A stretch of 64,000 nt of DNA from Lachnospiraceae bacterium AC2031. GTDB lineage: Bacteria > Bacillota > Clostridia > Lachnospirales > Lachnospiraceae. The notes below the pieces were generated by a model. The model had not been told where the DNA came from. It did no database searches and was given only the letters and a program-made list of their open reading frames with translations. The translations under genes and the position numbers were made by a program. This document shows positions 47,618 to 56,424 of the stretch, piece by piece. The stretch spans positions 2,890,001 through 2,954,000 of the forward strand of contig JIAB01000001.1 in NCBI GenBank assembly GCA_000687975.1. The letters run 5' to 3'. Every line of letters starts with the position of its first letter. Positions within the stretch are counted from its first letter, which is position 1.

Positions 47618-49036
47618 ATGGAGCTTAGGATTAAAGAGAAGATTTCCTATGGCCTTGGTGCTGTAGGAAAGGACATGGTTTACATGCTCTCTGCTAGTTA
47701 TGTGCTGTATTACTTCCAGGATGTTTTAGGAGTAAATGCCATCGCTATGGGTATCATTTTAATGGCGGCGAGAGTATTTGATGCATTTAATGATCCTATT
47801 ATGGGAATAGTTGTTGCTAAGACTAAGACAAAGTGGGGCAAGTTCCGTCCATGGCTTATGATCGGAACTCTCACGAATGCGGTCATTCTTTTTCTGATGT
47901 TTGCCTGTCCACCTAGCCTTGATGCAAAAGGTCTGGTTGCTTATGCGGCAGTTTCATACATCCTTTGGGGTGTGACCTATACAATGATGGATATTCCTTA
48001 TTGGTCAATGATTCCTGCATTTACAAAGTCCGGTAAAGAGCGTGAAGGACTTACAACGCTGGCTCGTTCCTGTGCTGGAGTTGGTTCTGCCCTTGTTACT
48101 ATCTTTACAGTTATGATAGTAAATGCAATCGGCAAGGCCATAGCTGGTTCGAGTGCAACTGCCAGAGAGGTTGAGATTGCAGGCTTCAAGTGGTTTGCAC
48201 TTATAGTATCCATTTTGTTTATTGTATTTATTCTGATTACCTGTATAAATATCAAGGAACAGGCAACAGTAGATATGGAGTCACCATCTGTTGGACAGAT
48301 GTTCAAGGCTCTAATTTCAAATGATCAGGCTATGACAATAGTTATTGCTATAGTGCTTATCAACACATCAATTTATATCACCTCTAATCTTGTAATCTAT
48401 TTCTTCAAATATGATTTTGGAGGAGAGGGCTGGAAGGGAAGCTACACCTTCTTCAATATGTTTGGTGGTGCTATCCAGATTCTTTCTATGATGATTTTCT
48501 ATCCATTGCTCCGTAAGTTTGCCAGCAACGTAAAGATATTCTATATCTGCCTTGCAAGTGCGATCATCGGATATGGAGTGCTTTTTGCGATAGCATTTAT
48601 CAACATGTCTAACGTATTTATTCTATTCATTCCTGGATTTTTCATCTTCGCTGCAAATGGTGTTCTGCAGGTGCTTACAACTGTATTCCTCGCTAATACC
48701 GTAGATTATGGAGATCTGAAGAATCATAGAAGAGATGAGTCGGTTATATTTTCCATGCAGACCTTTGTTGTAAAGCTGGCATCGGGTATTGCTGCTCTTA
48801 TTGCCTCAATCTGCCTTTCAATGAATAATCTGAAGGCTGAGTCAAGTGATGAGGTAGAGCAGGCTTATGACTTTGCAAAGGATGTAGCCACAAGTTCCAA
48901 GCTGGGACTTCGTATGACTATGACAATAGTTCCGATAATTGGTCTTTTTATAGCTATTATAGTTTTCCGTAAGAAGTTCATTCTTACAGAAGAGAAGATG
49001 AATGAAATCACAGAGGAATTAAAATCCAGAGGATAA
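47618..49036 (+). CDS. GPH-family sugar:cation symporter (MelB-like)
   Basis: The 472-residue protein has about twelve membrane helices. MelB-type signatures are KISYGLGAVGKDMVYML, the acidic helix AARVFDAFNDPIMG, KTKWGKFRPWLM and DIPYWSMIPAFT. It should import galactosides such as melibiose or lactose with Na+ or H+. The Asp residues of the FDAFNDP helix and the helix 4 Asp match the cation site of the family. ATG 47618 with AGGAGA 7 bases upstream is chosen over ATG 47579, which lies within the upstream hairpin region. GH36 follows 4 bases later. Confidence 0.93.
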   Translation: MELRIKEKISYGLGAVGKDMVYMLSASYVLYYFQDVLGVNAIAMGIILMAARVFDAFNDPIMGIVVAKTKTKWGKFRPWLMIGTLTNAVILFLMFACPPSLDAKGLVAYAAVSYILWGVTYTMMDIPYWSMIPAFTKSGKEREGLTTLARSCAGVGSALVTIFTVMIVNAIGKAIAGSSATAREVEIAGFKWFALIVSILFIVFILITCINIKEQATVDMESPSVGQMFKALISNDQAMTIVIAIVLINTSIYITSNLVIYFFKYDFGGEGWKGSYTFFNMFGGAIQILSMMIFYPLLRKFASNVKIFYICLASAIIGYGVLFAIAFINMSNVFILFIPGFFIFAANGVLQVLTTVFLANTVDYGDLKNHRRDESVIFSMQTFVVKLASGIAALIASICLSMNNLKAESSDEVEQAYDFAKDVATSSKLGLRMTMTIVPIIGLFIAIIVFRKKFILTEEKMNEITEELKSRG

Positions 49037-49040
49037 TTTT

Positions 49041-51425
49041 ATGATCGTAGATGGCGGCAAATATTTTGTCTTAAATACAGAGAAGACTTCTTATGCATTT
49101 AGAGTAATGGAGTCGGGGCATTTGGAGCATCTCTACTATGGGAAGAAGATTCGCGTAGTAGACAGTTTGGATGGACTTTATGAGCGCCAGGAATTCATTG
49201 TAGGCAATAATAATGCCTATAGTCCTGATTATCCAACACTCACTCTAAATAACATATGTCTGGAGGCTTCATTTGAAGGTAAGGGCGACAATCGGGAGGC
49301 TTTTGCTGTAATAGAAAATGCAGATGGAAGCAGAACCTCCGACTTTGTTTTTGAGTCTTATAGTATAGATAGTAGTAAAGAAGAACTAAGTACCATGCCA
49401 TCTTCATATGGATTGGAGGGTGACAATCATCTTCAGGTGGTACTTTTTGATCAATATAATAAACTGAGATTATATCTTGATTATTATGTATTTGAAAAAT
49501 CAAATGTTATCACAAGAACTTCCCGCATCGAAAACTGCAGTGAAACATCAGTTACTATCAGACAGATGATGTCAGCTCAGTTTGATATGCATGAAACTGG
49601 ATACATTATGTCAACCTTTAATGGAGCCTGGGCAAGAGAAATGTCACGTAAAGATATACCTCTTAAAGCAGGAAAGCATATTAACTCGAGCTATACAGGA
49701 ACCAGCTCAAGTAATGCAAATCCTTTCTTCATGTTGTCAACTCCGACAACTACTGAGGATACCGGAGTAGCATATGGATTTAACCTCATATATAGCGGAA
49801 ATCACGCAGAGATAGCAGAAGTAAATGAATTTAATAAAACAAGGATCCTGTGGGGAATCAATCCTAGAGGATTTAGCTGGGAACTGGATTCAGGAGAGGT
49901 CTTCGAAGCACCTGAGGCAGTGATGACATTTTCTGATGTTGGTTTTAATGGAATGAGTATTAGTTTACATAACTTTATTCGCAGACATGTTACCAGAGGA
50001 GAGTGGGCGAGGAAAGAGAGACCTATCCTTCTTAATAGCTGGGAGGCTGCTTACTTTGATATAAATGAATCAAAGCTGCTTAAACTGGCGAAGGCTGGAC
50101 GTGATGTTGGAATCGAGCTTTTTGTTATGGATGATGGCTGGTTTGGAGAAAGAAATGACGACAGCAGATCCTTGGGAGACTGGACGGCGAATAAAAAGAA
50201 GCTTCCTGGGGGAGTTAAAGGTTTATGCGATAAGATAAATAAGCTTGGAATGTCATTTGGCATCTGGGTTGAGCCGGAGATGGTAAATGTTAATTCTGAC
50301 CTATATAGAGCGCATCCTGACTGGGCTATTCAGATTCCAGACAGACCACACTCTGAAGGACGAAATCAGAGGATGCTGGATCTGGCTAGACCAGAGGTTC
50401 AGGACTACATTATAGATGCTATGACGAAGCTTTTTAGTTCGGCGAATATTGAGTATGTGAAGTGGGATATGAACCGAACGCTTACAGATGTTTATTCTGT
50501 ATATATCAGAGAACAGAATGTTAGTAGTGAATCAGTACTAAGTAAGAATAGACAAGGTGAAGTTGCTCATAGATATGTTCTGGGACTTTACCGCTGTATG
50601 AAAACACTTACTGAAAGCTTTCCGCATATTCTTTTTGAAGGCTGTGCATCAGGTGGTAATCGTTTTGATCTGGGAATACTTAGTTACTTCCCGCAAGTTT
50701 GGGGAAGTGATGATACTGATGCGATAATGAGAACCGAGATTCAGACGGGGTATAGCTATGGTTATCCTCAGAGCTGCTGGGGGGCTCATGTTTCAGGACT
50801 TAATAATCATCAGACACTTCGAGTGACACCGCTTGAAACAAGATTTGCAGTTGCTTCCTATGGTAGTCTTGGTTATGAAGTTAACCTTGTGGATATGCAT
50901 AAGGAAGAACTAGCAGCAATAAAGGAACAGATATCAAAATATAAAAGTTTTAGAAGTGTTTTTCAGTATGGTCAGATGTACCGCGGAAGAACATATGTTA
51001 ATGATAATAATATAACAGAGTGGACAGTTGTTTCGCATGATAAGAAGAAGGCTGTTGGAATGCTGCTCCAAAGACAGGCGGTTCCTAATATGCCTTATCA
51101 ATACTATAAGGCTGTCGGTTTAGACGAAGATATGTATTATCATTTCTATAACCGTGAGATAAAGGTGAGTATTAAGGAATTTGGTGATCTGGTAAATGTT
51201 GTATCGCCGGTTCATATAAAACCTGGATCACATATGCAGCACATTGTAGATAAGTTCTATAAGCTGGATGGTGATGCGGATGATTTAAAAATGTTCGGAA
51301 GTGCCATAATGTATGCAGGAGTAAAGCTTCTTCCAGCCTATGGTGGAACAGGTTTTAACGAAAAGACCAGAGTGTTTACTGATTATAGTGCCAGACTTTT
51401 CTTTATGGAAGCAGAGAATATATAA
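49041..51425 (+). CDS. Alpha-galactosidase, glycoside hydrolase family 36
   Basis: The 794-residue GH36 enzyme has a beta-sandwich N-terminus and a TIM barrel with NSWEAAYFDI, LFVMDDGWFG, the nucleophile Asp in YVKWDMNR, CASGGNRFDLG and the acid/base Asp in VWGSDDTDAI. It releases galactose from melibiose, raffinose-type sugars or galactomannan fragments. There is no signal peptide, so it acts on material brought in by the adjacent symporter. It begins 4 bases after the symporter stop. Confidence 0.96.
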   Translation: MIVDGGKYFVLNTEKTSYAFRVMESGHLEHLYYGKKIRVVDSLDGLYERQEFIVGNNNAYSPDYPTLTLNNICLEASFEGKGDNREAFAVIENADGSRTSDFVFESYSIDSSKEELSTMPSSYGLEGDNHLQVVLFDQYNKLRLYLDYYVFEKSNVITRTSRIENCSETSVTIRQMMSAQFDMHETGYIMSTFNGAWAREMSRKDIPLKAGKHINSSYTGTSSSNANPFFMLSTPTTTEDTGVAYGFNLIYSGNHAEIAEVNEFNKTRILWGINPRGFSWELDSGEVFEAPEAVMTFSDVGFNGMSISLHNFIRRHVTRGEWARKERPILLNSWEAAYFDINESKLLKLAKAGRDVGIELFVMDDGWFGERNDDSRSLGDWTANKKKLPGGVKGLCDKINKLGMSFGIWVEPEMVNVNSDLYRAHPDWAIQIPDRPHSEGRNQRMLDLARPEVQDYIIDAMTKLFSSANIEYVKWDMNRTLTDVYSVYIREQNVSSESVLSKNRQGEVAHRYVLGLYRCMKTLTESFPHILFEGCASGGNRFDLGILSYFPQVWGSDDTDAIMRTEIQTGYSYGYPQSCWGAHVSGLNNHQTLRVTPLETRFAVASYGSLGYEVNLVDMHKEELAAIKEQISKYKSFRSVFQYGQMYRGRTYVNDNNITEWTVVSHDKKKAVGMLLQRQAVPNMPYQYYKAVGLDEDMYYHFYNREIKVSIKEFGDLVNVVSPVHIKPGSHMQHIVDKFYKLDGDADDLKMFGSAIMYAGVKLLPAYGGTGFNEKTRVFTDYSARLFFMEAENI

Positions 51426-51443
51426 AAGACAGGGGGTAAAAAA

Positions 51444-51959
51444 ATGAAGGTGAATTTTGAGGGTAAGGTTCCATATTTTGATGTGGAATACTCGCACGTT
51501 TTTGTAGTTGTAAAAGGAGAGGCTGATCTTACAGCGTCTTTCTTCACTGGGGATGAGAAATCACTAAAGATGGGCTCTGATATTGTAAAGACAAGCGTTG
51601 CAGTACCACTTGCGAAGATTTCTGGTGAGAAGGTATCCGTCAAGAATCTTGAGGCGGAAATTCCTAGAATTATTGAAGGGGCAAAAGAGGCTATAGAAAA
51701 GAATATCGTAACAGTAGAATCTCTTACAATCGAGTCTATAAAACTTGCACCCGAGGATGAAGCTCGGATTCAGATGATAGATAAGAATAAGCAGATTCAG
51801 AGCATGAACCCTGAAGAAATAAATGCATTAAATCAGAAGGCTATGCAGGAAGCTATGGCTCAGGCTGCTGCTATGCCATATCCTAAGTTCTGTCCTAACT
51901 GTGGAACACCTACAACGGGCGGAAACTTCTGCGGCGAATGTGGTAATAAACTAAGATAA
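51444..51959 (+). CDS. Uncharacterised protein with C-terminal zinc ribbon
   Basis: The 171-residue protein has an N-terminal beta-rich region (FEGKVPYFDVEYSHVFVVVK), a helical middle (about 65-125), an Ala/Met/Gln-rich stretch and a C-terminal zinc ribbon (FCPNCGTPTTGGNFCGECGN) with two CxxC pairs. The helical part resembles the segments that accompany zinc-ribbon tails of SPFH/virion-core-like proteins, but I cannot assign a family. AGGGGG precedes the ATG, and the gene follows alpha-galactosidase by 18 bases, so it may be cotranscribed by chance. Confidence 0.7.
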   Translation: MKVNFEGKVPYFDVEYSHVFVVVKGEADLTASFFTGDEKSLKMGSDIVKTSVAVPLAKISGEKVSVKNLEAEIPRIIEGAKEAIEKNIVTVESLTIESIKLAPEDEARIQMIDKNKQIQSMNPEEINALNQKAMQEAMAQAAAMPYPKFCPNCGTPTTGGNFCGECGNKLR

Positions 51960-52000
51960 GTAGGTGACAAGGTTTAAAAGTATTTTGGAGGAATTAAATA

Positions 52001-52642
52001 ATGGATGTTTCATTTATCAGTGTGAATGCGCAGAACAGCGTGAGACTGGAAGTGGAGGGAAAGGTAATATATGTTGATCCTTTTCAGATAAAGGAGAAGG
52101 TATCAGATGCGGATTATATATTCCTGACTCATGATCACTATGATCACTTTAGTCCGGATGATATAAGTAATATCATTAAGCCAGAGACTAAATTTGTTGC
52201 GCCTCAGGCAATGGAAAAGAAGGTGCAGAAGAAATTATCTACTGATAAGGTTTTAACTGTTGAACCAGGAAAGAGCTATGAGGTGGATGGTATCAGTTTC
52301 GAGACAGTAGCTATGTATAACAAGATGAAGCCATTTCATCTAAAAAAGGCAGGCTGGTGTGGCTATATAATAAATGCATCAGGAAAGCGCGTTTATATTG
52401 CTGGAGATATTGATGACATAGATGAGGCAAAAGCAGTTGTATGTGATGTTGCCATGATCCCTATCGGGGGATTCTATACTATGAATTCTAAAGAGGGAGC
52501 AGAACTAATAAATACTATGAAGCCTAGCGTCGCTATACCAACTCACTATGGTACAGCTGTTGGGAAACCAAGTGATGGAGATGATTTTGCAAAGCTGGTG
52601 AATGACAGTATTCAGGTTGAACTAAAACTTTTTTTGGGGTAA
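52001..52642 (+). CDS. MBL-fold metal-dependent hydrolase
   Basis: The 213-residue metallo-beta-lactamase-fold protein has the metal motif THDHYDHFSPDD (HxHxDH), the Asp of the YIAGDIDDID strand and the C-terminal IPTHYG histidine. It resembles UlaG/YtnP-like small hydrolases; the substrate is unknown. TTGGAGG lies 10 bases before the ATG. It is followed 6 bases later by a cyclase-family gene, hinting at a short shared pathway. Confidence 0.87.
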   Translation: MDVSFISVNAQNSVRLEVEGKVIYVDPFQIKEKVSDADYIFLTHDHYDHFSPDDISNIIKPETKFVAPQAMEKKVQKKLSTDKVLTVEPGKSYEVDGISFETVAMYNKMKPFHLKKAGWCGYIINASGKRVYIAGDIDDIDEAKAVVCDVAMIPIGGFYTMNSKEGAELINTMKPSVAIPTHYGTAVGKPSDGDDFAKLVNDSIQVELKLFLG

Positions 52643-52648
52643 CAGAAA

Positions 52649-53263
52649 ATGAAAATATATGATATTACTCAGGAACTATTTACCTGTAATGTATTCCCAG
52701 GGGATCCGCAGCCAGAAAGAATAGTACAGTTAAGAATAGCGGATGGAGAGATGTGTAATCTCACAGCATTCAAGATGTGTGCACATAACGGTACACATGT
52801 TGATGCGCCGTACCATTTTATTGATGACGGAAAGACCATAGATGAAGTGGACTTAAAACGTTTTGTGGGATACGCCTACGTTGCTTCACATGAGGGGGCA
52901 CTTACAGCCAATGATGCAAGAGACATTATTGGAAAAGCAAAGGCAGCTGATGAATCCTTAAGTGCAGGAGATGATAAGGCTTCTTACAGAATACTTGTGA
53001 AGGGCGATGCTGTTGTTACAGAAGATGCTGCGAAGGTATTTGCGGAAGAAGGGATTCTCCTTTTTGGAAATGAATTTCAGACGGTTGGACCAGAGGATGC
53101 ACCTATGGCAGTCCATCTGATCATGCTGGGAGCGGAGATAGTTCTTCTTGAAGGAATTAGACTTTCTGAAGTGGAAGACGGAGTATATTTCCTAAACGCT
53201 GCACCAATTAATCTTGGCGGTGCTGATGGAGCACCTTGCAGGGCGTTACTTATGTCACTATAG
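52649..53263 (+). CDS. Cyclase-family metal-dependent hydrolase (kynurenine formamidase-like)
   Basis: The 204-residue protein has the family signature HNGTHVDAPYHF (HxGTHxDxPxH), DGKTIDEVDL, and a conserved C-terminal acidic motif (VLLEGIRLSEV). Members hydrolyse amide or ester bonds, for example N-formylkynurenine; the true substrate here is unknown. Only a weak GGGG ribosome site precedes it, and it is close behind the MBL gene, so translation may be coupled. Confidence 0.88.
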   Translation: MKIYDITQELFTCNVFPGDPQPERIVQLRIADGEMCNLTAFKMCAHNGTHVDAPYHFIDDGKTIDEVDLKRFVGYAYVASHEGALTANDARDIIGKAKAADESLSAGDDKASYRILVKGDAVVTEDAAKVFAEEGILLFGNEFQTVGPEDAPMAVHLIMLGAEIVLLEGIRLSEVEDGVYFLNAAPINLGGADGAPCRALLMSL

Positions 53264-53316
53264 GAAGATAAAAGGATGGCTCCTGTGCTGAACAGAGCTG
53301 GTAAAGGGGAACAAAA

Positions 53317-54204
53317 ATGAAGGTACTTTGTTTTGGCTCACTTAATATAGACTATGTATATTCAGTGGATCATATGGTAATAAAGGGAGAGACTGAAACC
53401 AGTAACGGTGTCAGTGTTAATCCTGGTGGAAAGGGTCTTAATCAATCTATTTCGCTTGCAAGAGCTGGGGTTAATGTATGGCATGCAGGCATGGTAGGAG
53501 AAGAAGGCCAGTTCCTGATTGATAGATGTATAGAAAATGGAGTAGATTCAAAATATATTCGTATGATAGATGGACGTTCAGGTCATACCATCATACAGGT
53601 GGATAAAAGTGGTGACAATTCAATAATCCTTTTCGGAGGAGCGAACCAAAAGATGACTCCTGAGTTTATTAATGAAGTGTTAGGTGGTTTTGAAAGTGGA
53701 GATATGATTCTTCTTCAGAATGAGATAAACCTACTTGATATGATAATAGATAAGGCGTATGAAAAAGGTTTGATCATTGTGCTTAATCCATCACCTTATA
53801 ATGACACCTTGAAAGCATGTGATATGAGTAAGGTTTCGTATTTTATTCTAAATGAGATCGAAGGCGAACAGATGACTGGCGAAAAGGAGCCAGATAATAT
53901 ACTCGAAGGAATTAAAAGAATGTATCCAACGGCAAAGGTGGTATTAACTCTTGGAGAGGCTGGTTCTATCTATATGGATGGAGACAGAATACTGCGCCAG
54001 GATGCATATAAGGTAAAGGCAGTGGATACAACTGCTGCTGGAGATACATTTACTGGTTATTTTATATCGTCTGTTATAAAGGGAGCGAGTCCTTCAGAGG
54101 GTCTTAGACTTGCGGCGAAAGCATCGGCTATAGCTGTTACAAAACCAGGGGCGCTTGATTCAATTCCAAAGCTGGATGAGGTATATGAAAACCCAGTTGA
54201 ATAA
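53317..54204 (+). CDS. PfkB-family sugar kinase (ribokinase-like)
   Basis: The 295-residue kinase has the N-terminal PfkB signature GGKGLNQSISLARAG and the C-terminal ATP/catalytic motif DTTAAGDTFTGYF with catalytic Asp, as well as SLNIDYVYSVDH. Length and motifs fit ribokinase-type enzymes; ribose or a related sugar or nucleoside is the probable substrate. AAAGGGGA precedes the ATG. It is 53 bases after the cyclase-family gene and is followed by a strong terminator. Confidence 0.88.
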   Translation: MKVLCFGSLNIDYVYSVDHMVIKGETETSNGVSVNPGGKGLNQSISLARAGVNVWHAGMVGEEGQFLIDRCIENGVDSKYIRMIDGRSGHTIIQVDKSGDNSIILFGGANQKMTPEFINEVLGGFESGDMILLQNEINLLDMIIDKAYEKGLIIVLNPSPYNDTLKACDMSKVSYFILNEIEGEQMTGEKEPDNILEGIKRMYPTAKVVLTLGEAGSIYMDGDRILRQDAYKVKAVDTTAAGDTFTGYFISSVIKGASPSEGLRLAAKASAIAVTKPGALDSIPKLDEVYENPVE

Positions 54205-54254
54205 AACAAACCCTAGTGGTATTATGAACTTAATATAATGATTATAGAAACAAA

Positions 54255-54296
54255 GGCGTTTCATCCACTACGATGTAGGGATGGAACGCCCTTTTT
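54255..54296 (+). terminator. Terminator after the PfkB kinase
   Basis: ggcgtt, catcc and ctac on the left pair with gtag, ggatg and aacgcc on the right in one nearly continuous stem with a gat loop (54255-54290), followed by CTTTTT. Confidence 0.93.
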
Positions 54297-54310
54297 ACGT
54301 TTAGGAGTGT

Positions 54311-54392
54311 ATGATGTCTCAGACAGAAAAATTAATACCTGTCGCCAGTTTGGATATGGTAAAATTGTACTGAACTGGTGATAGGTATTTTT
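54311..54392 (+). other. Possible 20-codon leader ORF overlapping a second hairpin
   Basis: An ATG at 54311 with AGGAG 4 bases upstream opens a 20-codon ORF ending at 54373. Its distal half overlaps the left arm of a 17-base inverted repeat (54334-54350 with 54373-54389, aatacctgtcgccagtt-type, two mismatches) that ends in a T run. The layout resembles a leader peptide with attenuator ahead of the DUF3795-like gene. It could also be only a terminator; the peptide is not recognised. Confidence 0.35.
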
Positions 54393-54432
54393 GGCGTCTT
54401 AAAGTTTTTTGATATGTGATAGGAGAAGTAAT

Positions 54433-54846
54433 ATGATTTTATCTAGATGTGGGATGAGATGTGATCTATGCTTAGTATATCGTCCTAATGTTGAAAAGGA
54501 AGATAGACGAGAAGAGATAGTAAAGGTATTTAAGAAGATCTTCGATAGTTTTGATGGGGACCCTAGTACTATCATTTGCGATGGATGTACAAGTGATAAG
54601 GAGAATCCTGTGCTGCTGGATTCGGATTGCAAGGCTAGACCATGCGTTATCAGTAAAGGGATAGAACACTGTGGCTATTGTGAGAGTTTTCCTTGTTCTA
54701 TATTCCCTGCAGAACCTACTGATGAGGAATTAAAGCAGAAGATAGACGTTGAACATCTATGGACATGGGAGGAAAATGACCTCTTAAAAGCATATCAGTG
54801 TCGAAAGAATATGGAAGAGTTTAGAAAGAACAGAACCGAAGAATAA
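54433..54846 (+). CDS. DUF3795-like cysteine-rich protein
   Basis: The protein has about 137 residues. Cys-rich motifs MILSRCGMRCDLC at the start, TIICDGCTSD, CKARPCVISKGIEHCGYCESFPC and a C-terminal Cys-free helix match the DUF3795 family of small putative metal-binding proteins. No function is known. The ATG at 54433 has AGGAGAAG 6 bases upstream; an ATG at 54409 in frame lies before that site. The AraC regulator begins 16 bases after its stop, so the two are probably one operon. Confidence 0.85.
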   Translation: MILSRCGMRCDLCLVYRPNVEKEDRREEIVKVFKKIFDSFDGDPSTIICDGCTSDKENPVLLDSDCKARPCVISKGIEHCGYCESFPCSIFPAEPTDEELKQKIDVEHLWTWEENDLLKAYQCRKNMEEFRKNRTEE

Positions 54847-54862
54847 TGAGGGGATGAGGGGG

Positions 54863-55891
54863 ATGGAATTAGTAACAAGGAGCAAACGACCAGGAATGAA
54901 ATGTTCTCTGGATGTTTTCTATGATCATACAAAAGGCTTTTCCAAGTACATAAATGATAAGACTATGTATAAGATTATGCTGCTTCGTTCAGGCTCTTTT
55001 GTCTACGAAGATGAAGGGAAATATAGGCTTGTACATGCGCCAGCTTCGCTTGCTCTAAGTGAGAAGGCTGAGTTTAATGTGCTCTCAGAAAGTGACGTGG
55101 AAGTGAGAACAGTCTTCTTTAAACCATCCATTATCAGAGAAGAGTTTACGTATGAGGCAATAGACTCAGGAATATATGATAAGTTTCTTAGTGCTGTGCA
55201 GGGGACAGAAGAGATGTCCTTTGATCAAAAGTTGGGTTATGCAACTGGAGCGGATATTAAGTTCGAAGACTCTTTTTCAAACAATATGATATATCAGGAT
55301 GCACTGTATGTGCTTCAGTTTAAGTGGCGTAATAAAGATAACATTCATAACCTACTAACAAGACAGGAGTACGATACATTACGACGCTTGTTCCTCAGTA
55401 TAGAATATGAGATAAATGAACAGCCGGATAATTTCTGGATCCTGCGTACCAGACACTTTATAACATCCATTCTTTTTATGGAATATGACTTTTATAGAAA
55501 TAACAGACAGGATGATATTTACGATAATCCTCTAGTGGCTAGAGTAAGCAGGTATTTTTGGGATAAGCTCAGTGATGAGATAACTCTGTCTGATGTTTTA
55601 AAGGAATTTTCGGTAAATAAGAACACGCTGAATGAAGCGTTCTATAATGAGTTAGATATGTCATGTATGGCATATCTGGAACAGATGAGAGTAAATATTG
55701 CAAAGTATTTCCTTCAATTTTCAGATTACTCAGTCAGTTATATCAGCGAGATGTGTGGGTATAACGATACCAATTATTTCACAAAGGTTTTCAAAAAGCA
55801 TACAGGTATGACAGCATCTGAATTTCAGAAACAGGTTAGAGGTAGAGATATGTCCGAGAGCGTAAAAAAACTCATGGAACCTGACAACTAA
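54863..55891 (+). CDS. AraC-family transcriptional regulator
   Basis: The 342-residue protein has an N-terminal beta-rich sensor region without a clear cupin signature, a helical dimerisation segment (about 155-225), and a C-terminal AraC DNA-binding domain (LSDVLKEFSVNKNTLNEAFYNE ... SYISEMCGYNDTNYFTKVFKK). GAGGGG lies 9 bases before the ATG at 54863; ATG 54854 is an alternative. The gene directly upstream of the signalling cluster has 21-bp direct repeats at its promoter, so autoregulation or control of the cluster is possible. Confidence 0.88.
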   Translation: MELVTRSKRPGMKCSLDVFYDHTKGFSKYINDKTMYKIMLLRSGSFVYEDEGKYRLVHAPASLALSEKAEFNVLSESDVEVRTVFFKPSIIREEFTYEAIDSGIYDKFLSAVQGTEEMSFDQKLGYATGADIKFEDSFSNNMIYQDALYVLQFKWRNKDNIHNLLTRQEYDTLRRLFLSIEYEINEQPDNFWILRTRHFITSILFMEYDFYRNNRQDDIYDNPLVARVSRYFWDKLSDEITLSDVLKEFSVNKNTLNEAFYNELDMSCMAYLEQMRVNIAKYFLQFSDYSVSYISEMCGYNDTNYFTKVFKKHTGMTASEFQKQVRGRDMSESVKKLMEPDN

Positions 55892-55918
55892 GCTATTCTC
55901 GTAAATGTGACTTTTAGG

Positions 55919-55968
55919 TTTCATATATAGGCATATTTTGGTATAATATAGGCATATTTTACTATGCC
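55919..55968 (+). promoter_or_regulatory. Promoter with 21-bp-spaced direct repeats before the HPt gene
   Basis: TTTCAT (55919-55924), a 17-base spacer and TATAAT (55942-55947) make a plausible promoter. The 15-bp sequence ATATAGGCATATTTT occurs twice, at 55925-55939 and 55946-55960, exactly 21 bp apart and straddling the -10 box. ggcat/atgcc also form an inverted repeat (55951-55968). The repeat sequence differs from that of the pentose promoters and may bind the AraC regulator encoded just upstream, in a repressing position. Confidence 0.55.
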
Positions 55969-56010
55969 TTAACAGGGGAAAAAGGCGACAATAAAAGGGA
56001 AGGACGAAGC

Positions 56011-56385
56011 ATGACAGTTCAGGAACTGTATCAGAATATTGGCGGCGACTACGAGCAGGCCATCAGAGTGTTACGCATAGATAAACTGTTGGATAAGCAT
56101 ATAAGAAAGTTCAGGTCAAATGGGGTTATAGACCAGCTTCTTACTGCAGGAGAAACTATGGATCCCAATGCTCTTTTTGAAGCAGCTCATGCTTTAAAAG
56201 GTGTTTCAGCAAATCTTGGATTGACACATCTTTCGGATGCGGCTTCGGAGATTACTGAAGAGTATCGTCCTGGAAATGTCAGAAGACTAACTGACGATGA
56301 AGTAAAAGCAAGACTTCAGTCTATACAAGAGATGTATGAACGTATAGTAAAAGGGGTTTTAGAATATGAGGAGTCTTGTGAATAA
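56011..56385 (+). CDS. Histidine phosphotransfer (HPt) protein
   Basis: The 124-residue four-helix HPt domain has the phospho-acceptor His H60 in AAHALKGVSANLGL. A stand-alone HPt normally relays phosphate from a hybrid kinase receiver to a final response regulator. The hybrid kinase gene starts 40 bases downstream, so the two should form one relay; no output regulator is encoded in between. GGGAAGGA precedes the ATG. Confidence 0.92.
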   Translation: MTVQELYQNIGGDYEQAIRVLRIDKLLDKHIRKFRSNGVIDQLLTAGETMDPNALFEAAHALKGVSANLGLTHLSDAASEITEEYRPGNVRRLTDDEVKARLQSIQEMYERIVKGVLEYEESCE

Positions 56386-56424
56386 TATTTGATGTAAAAA
56401 TGCTGATACAGGAGAGGGGTCAGA

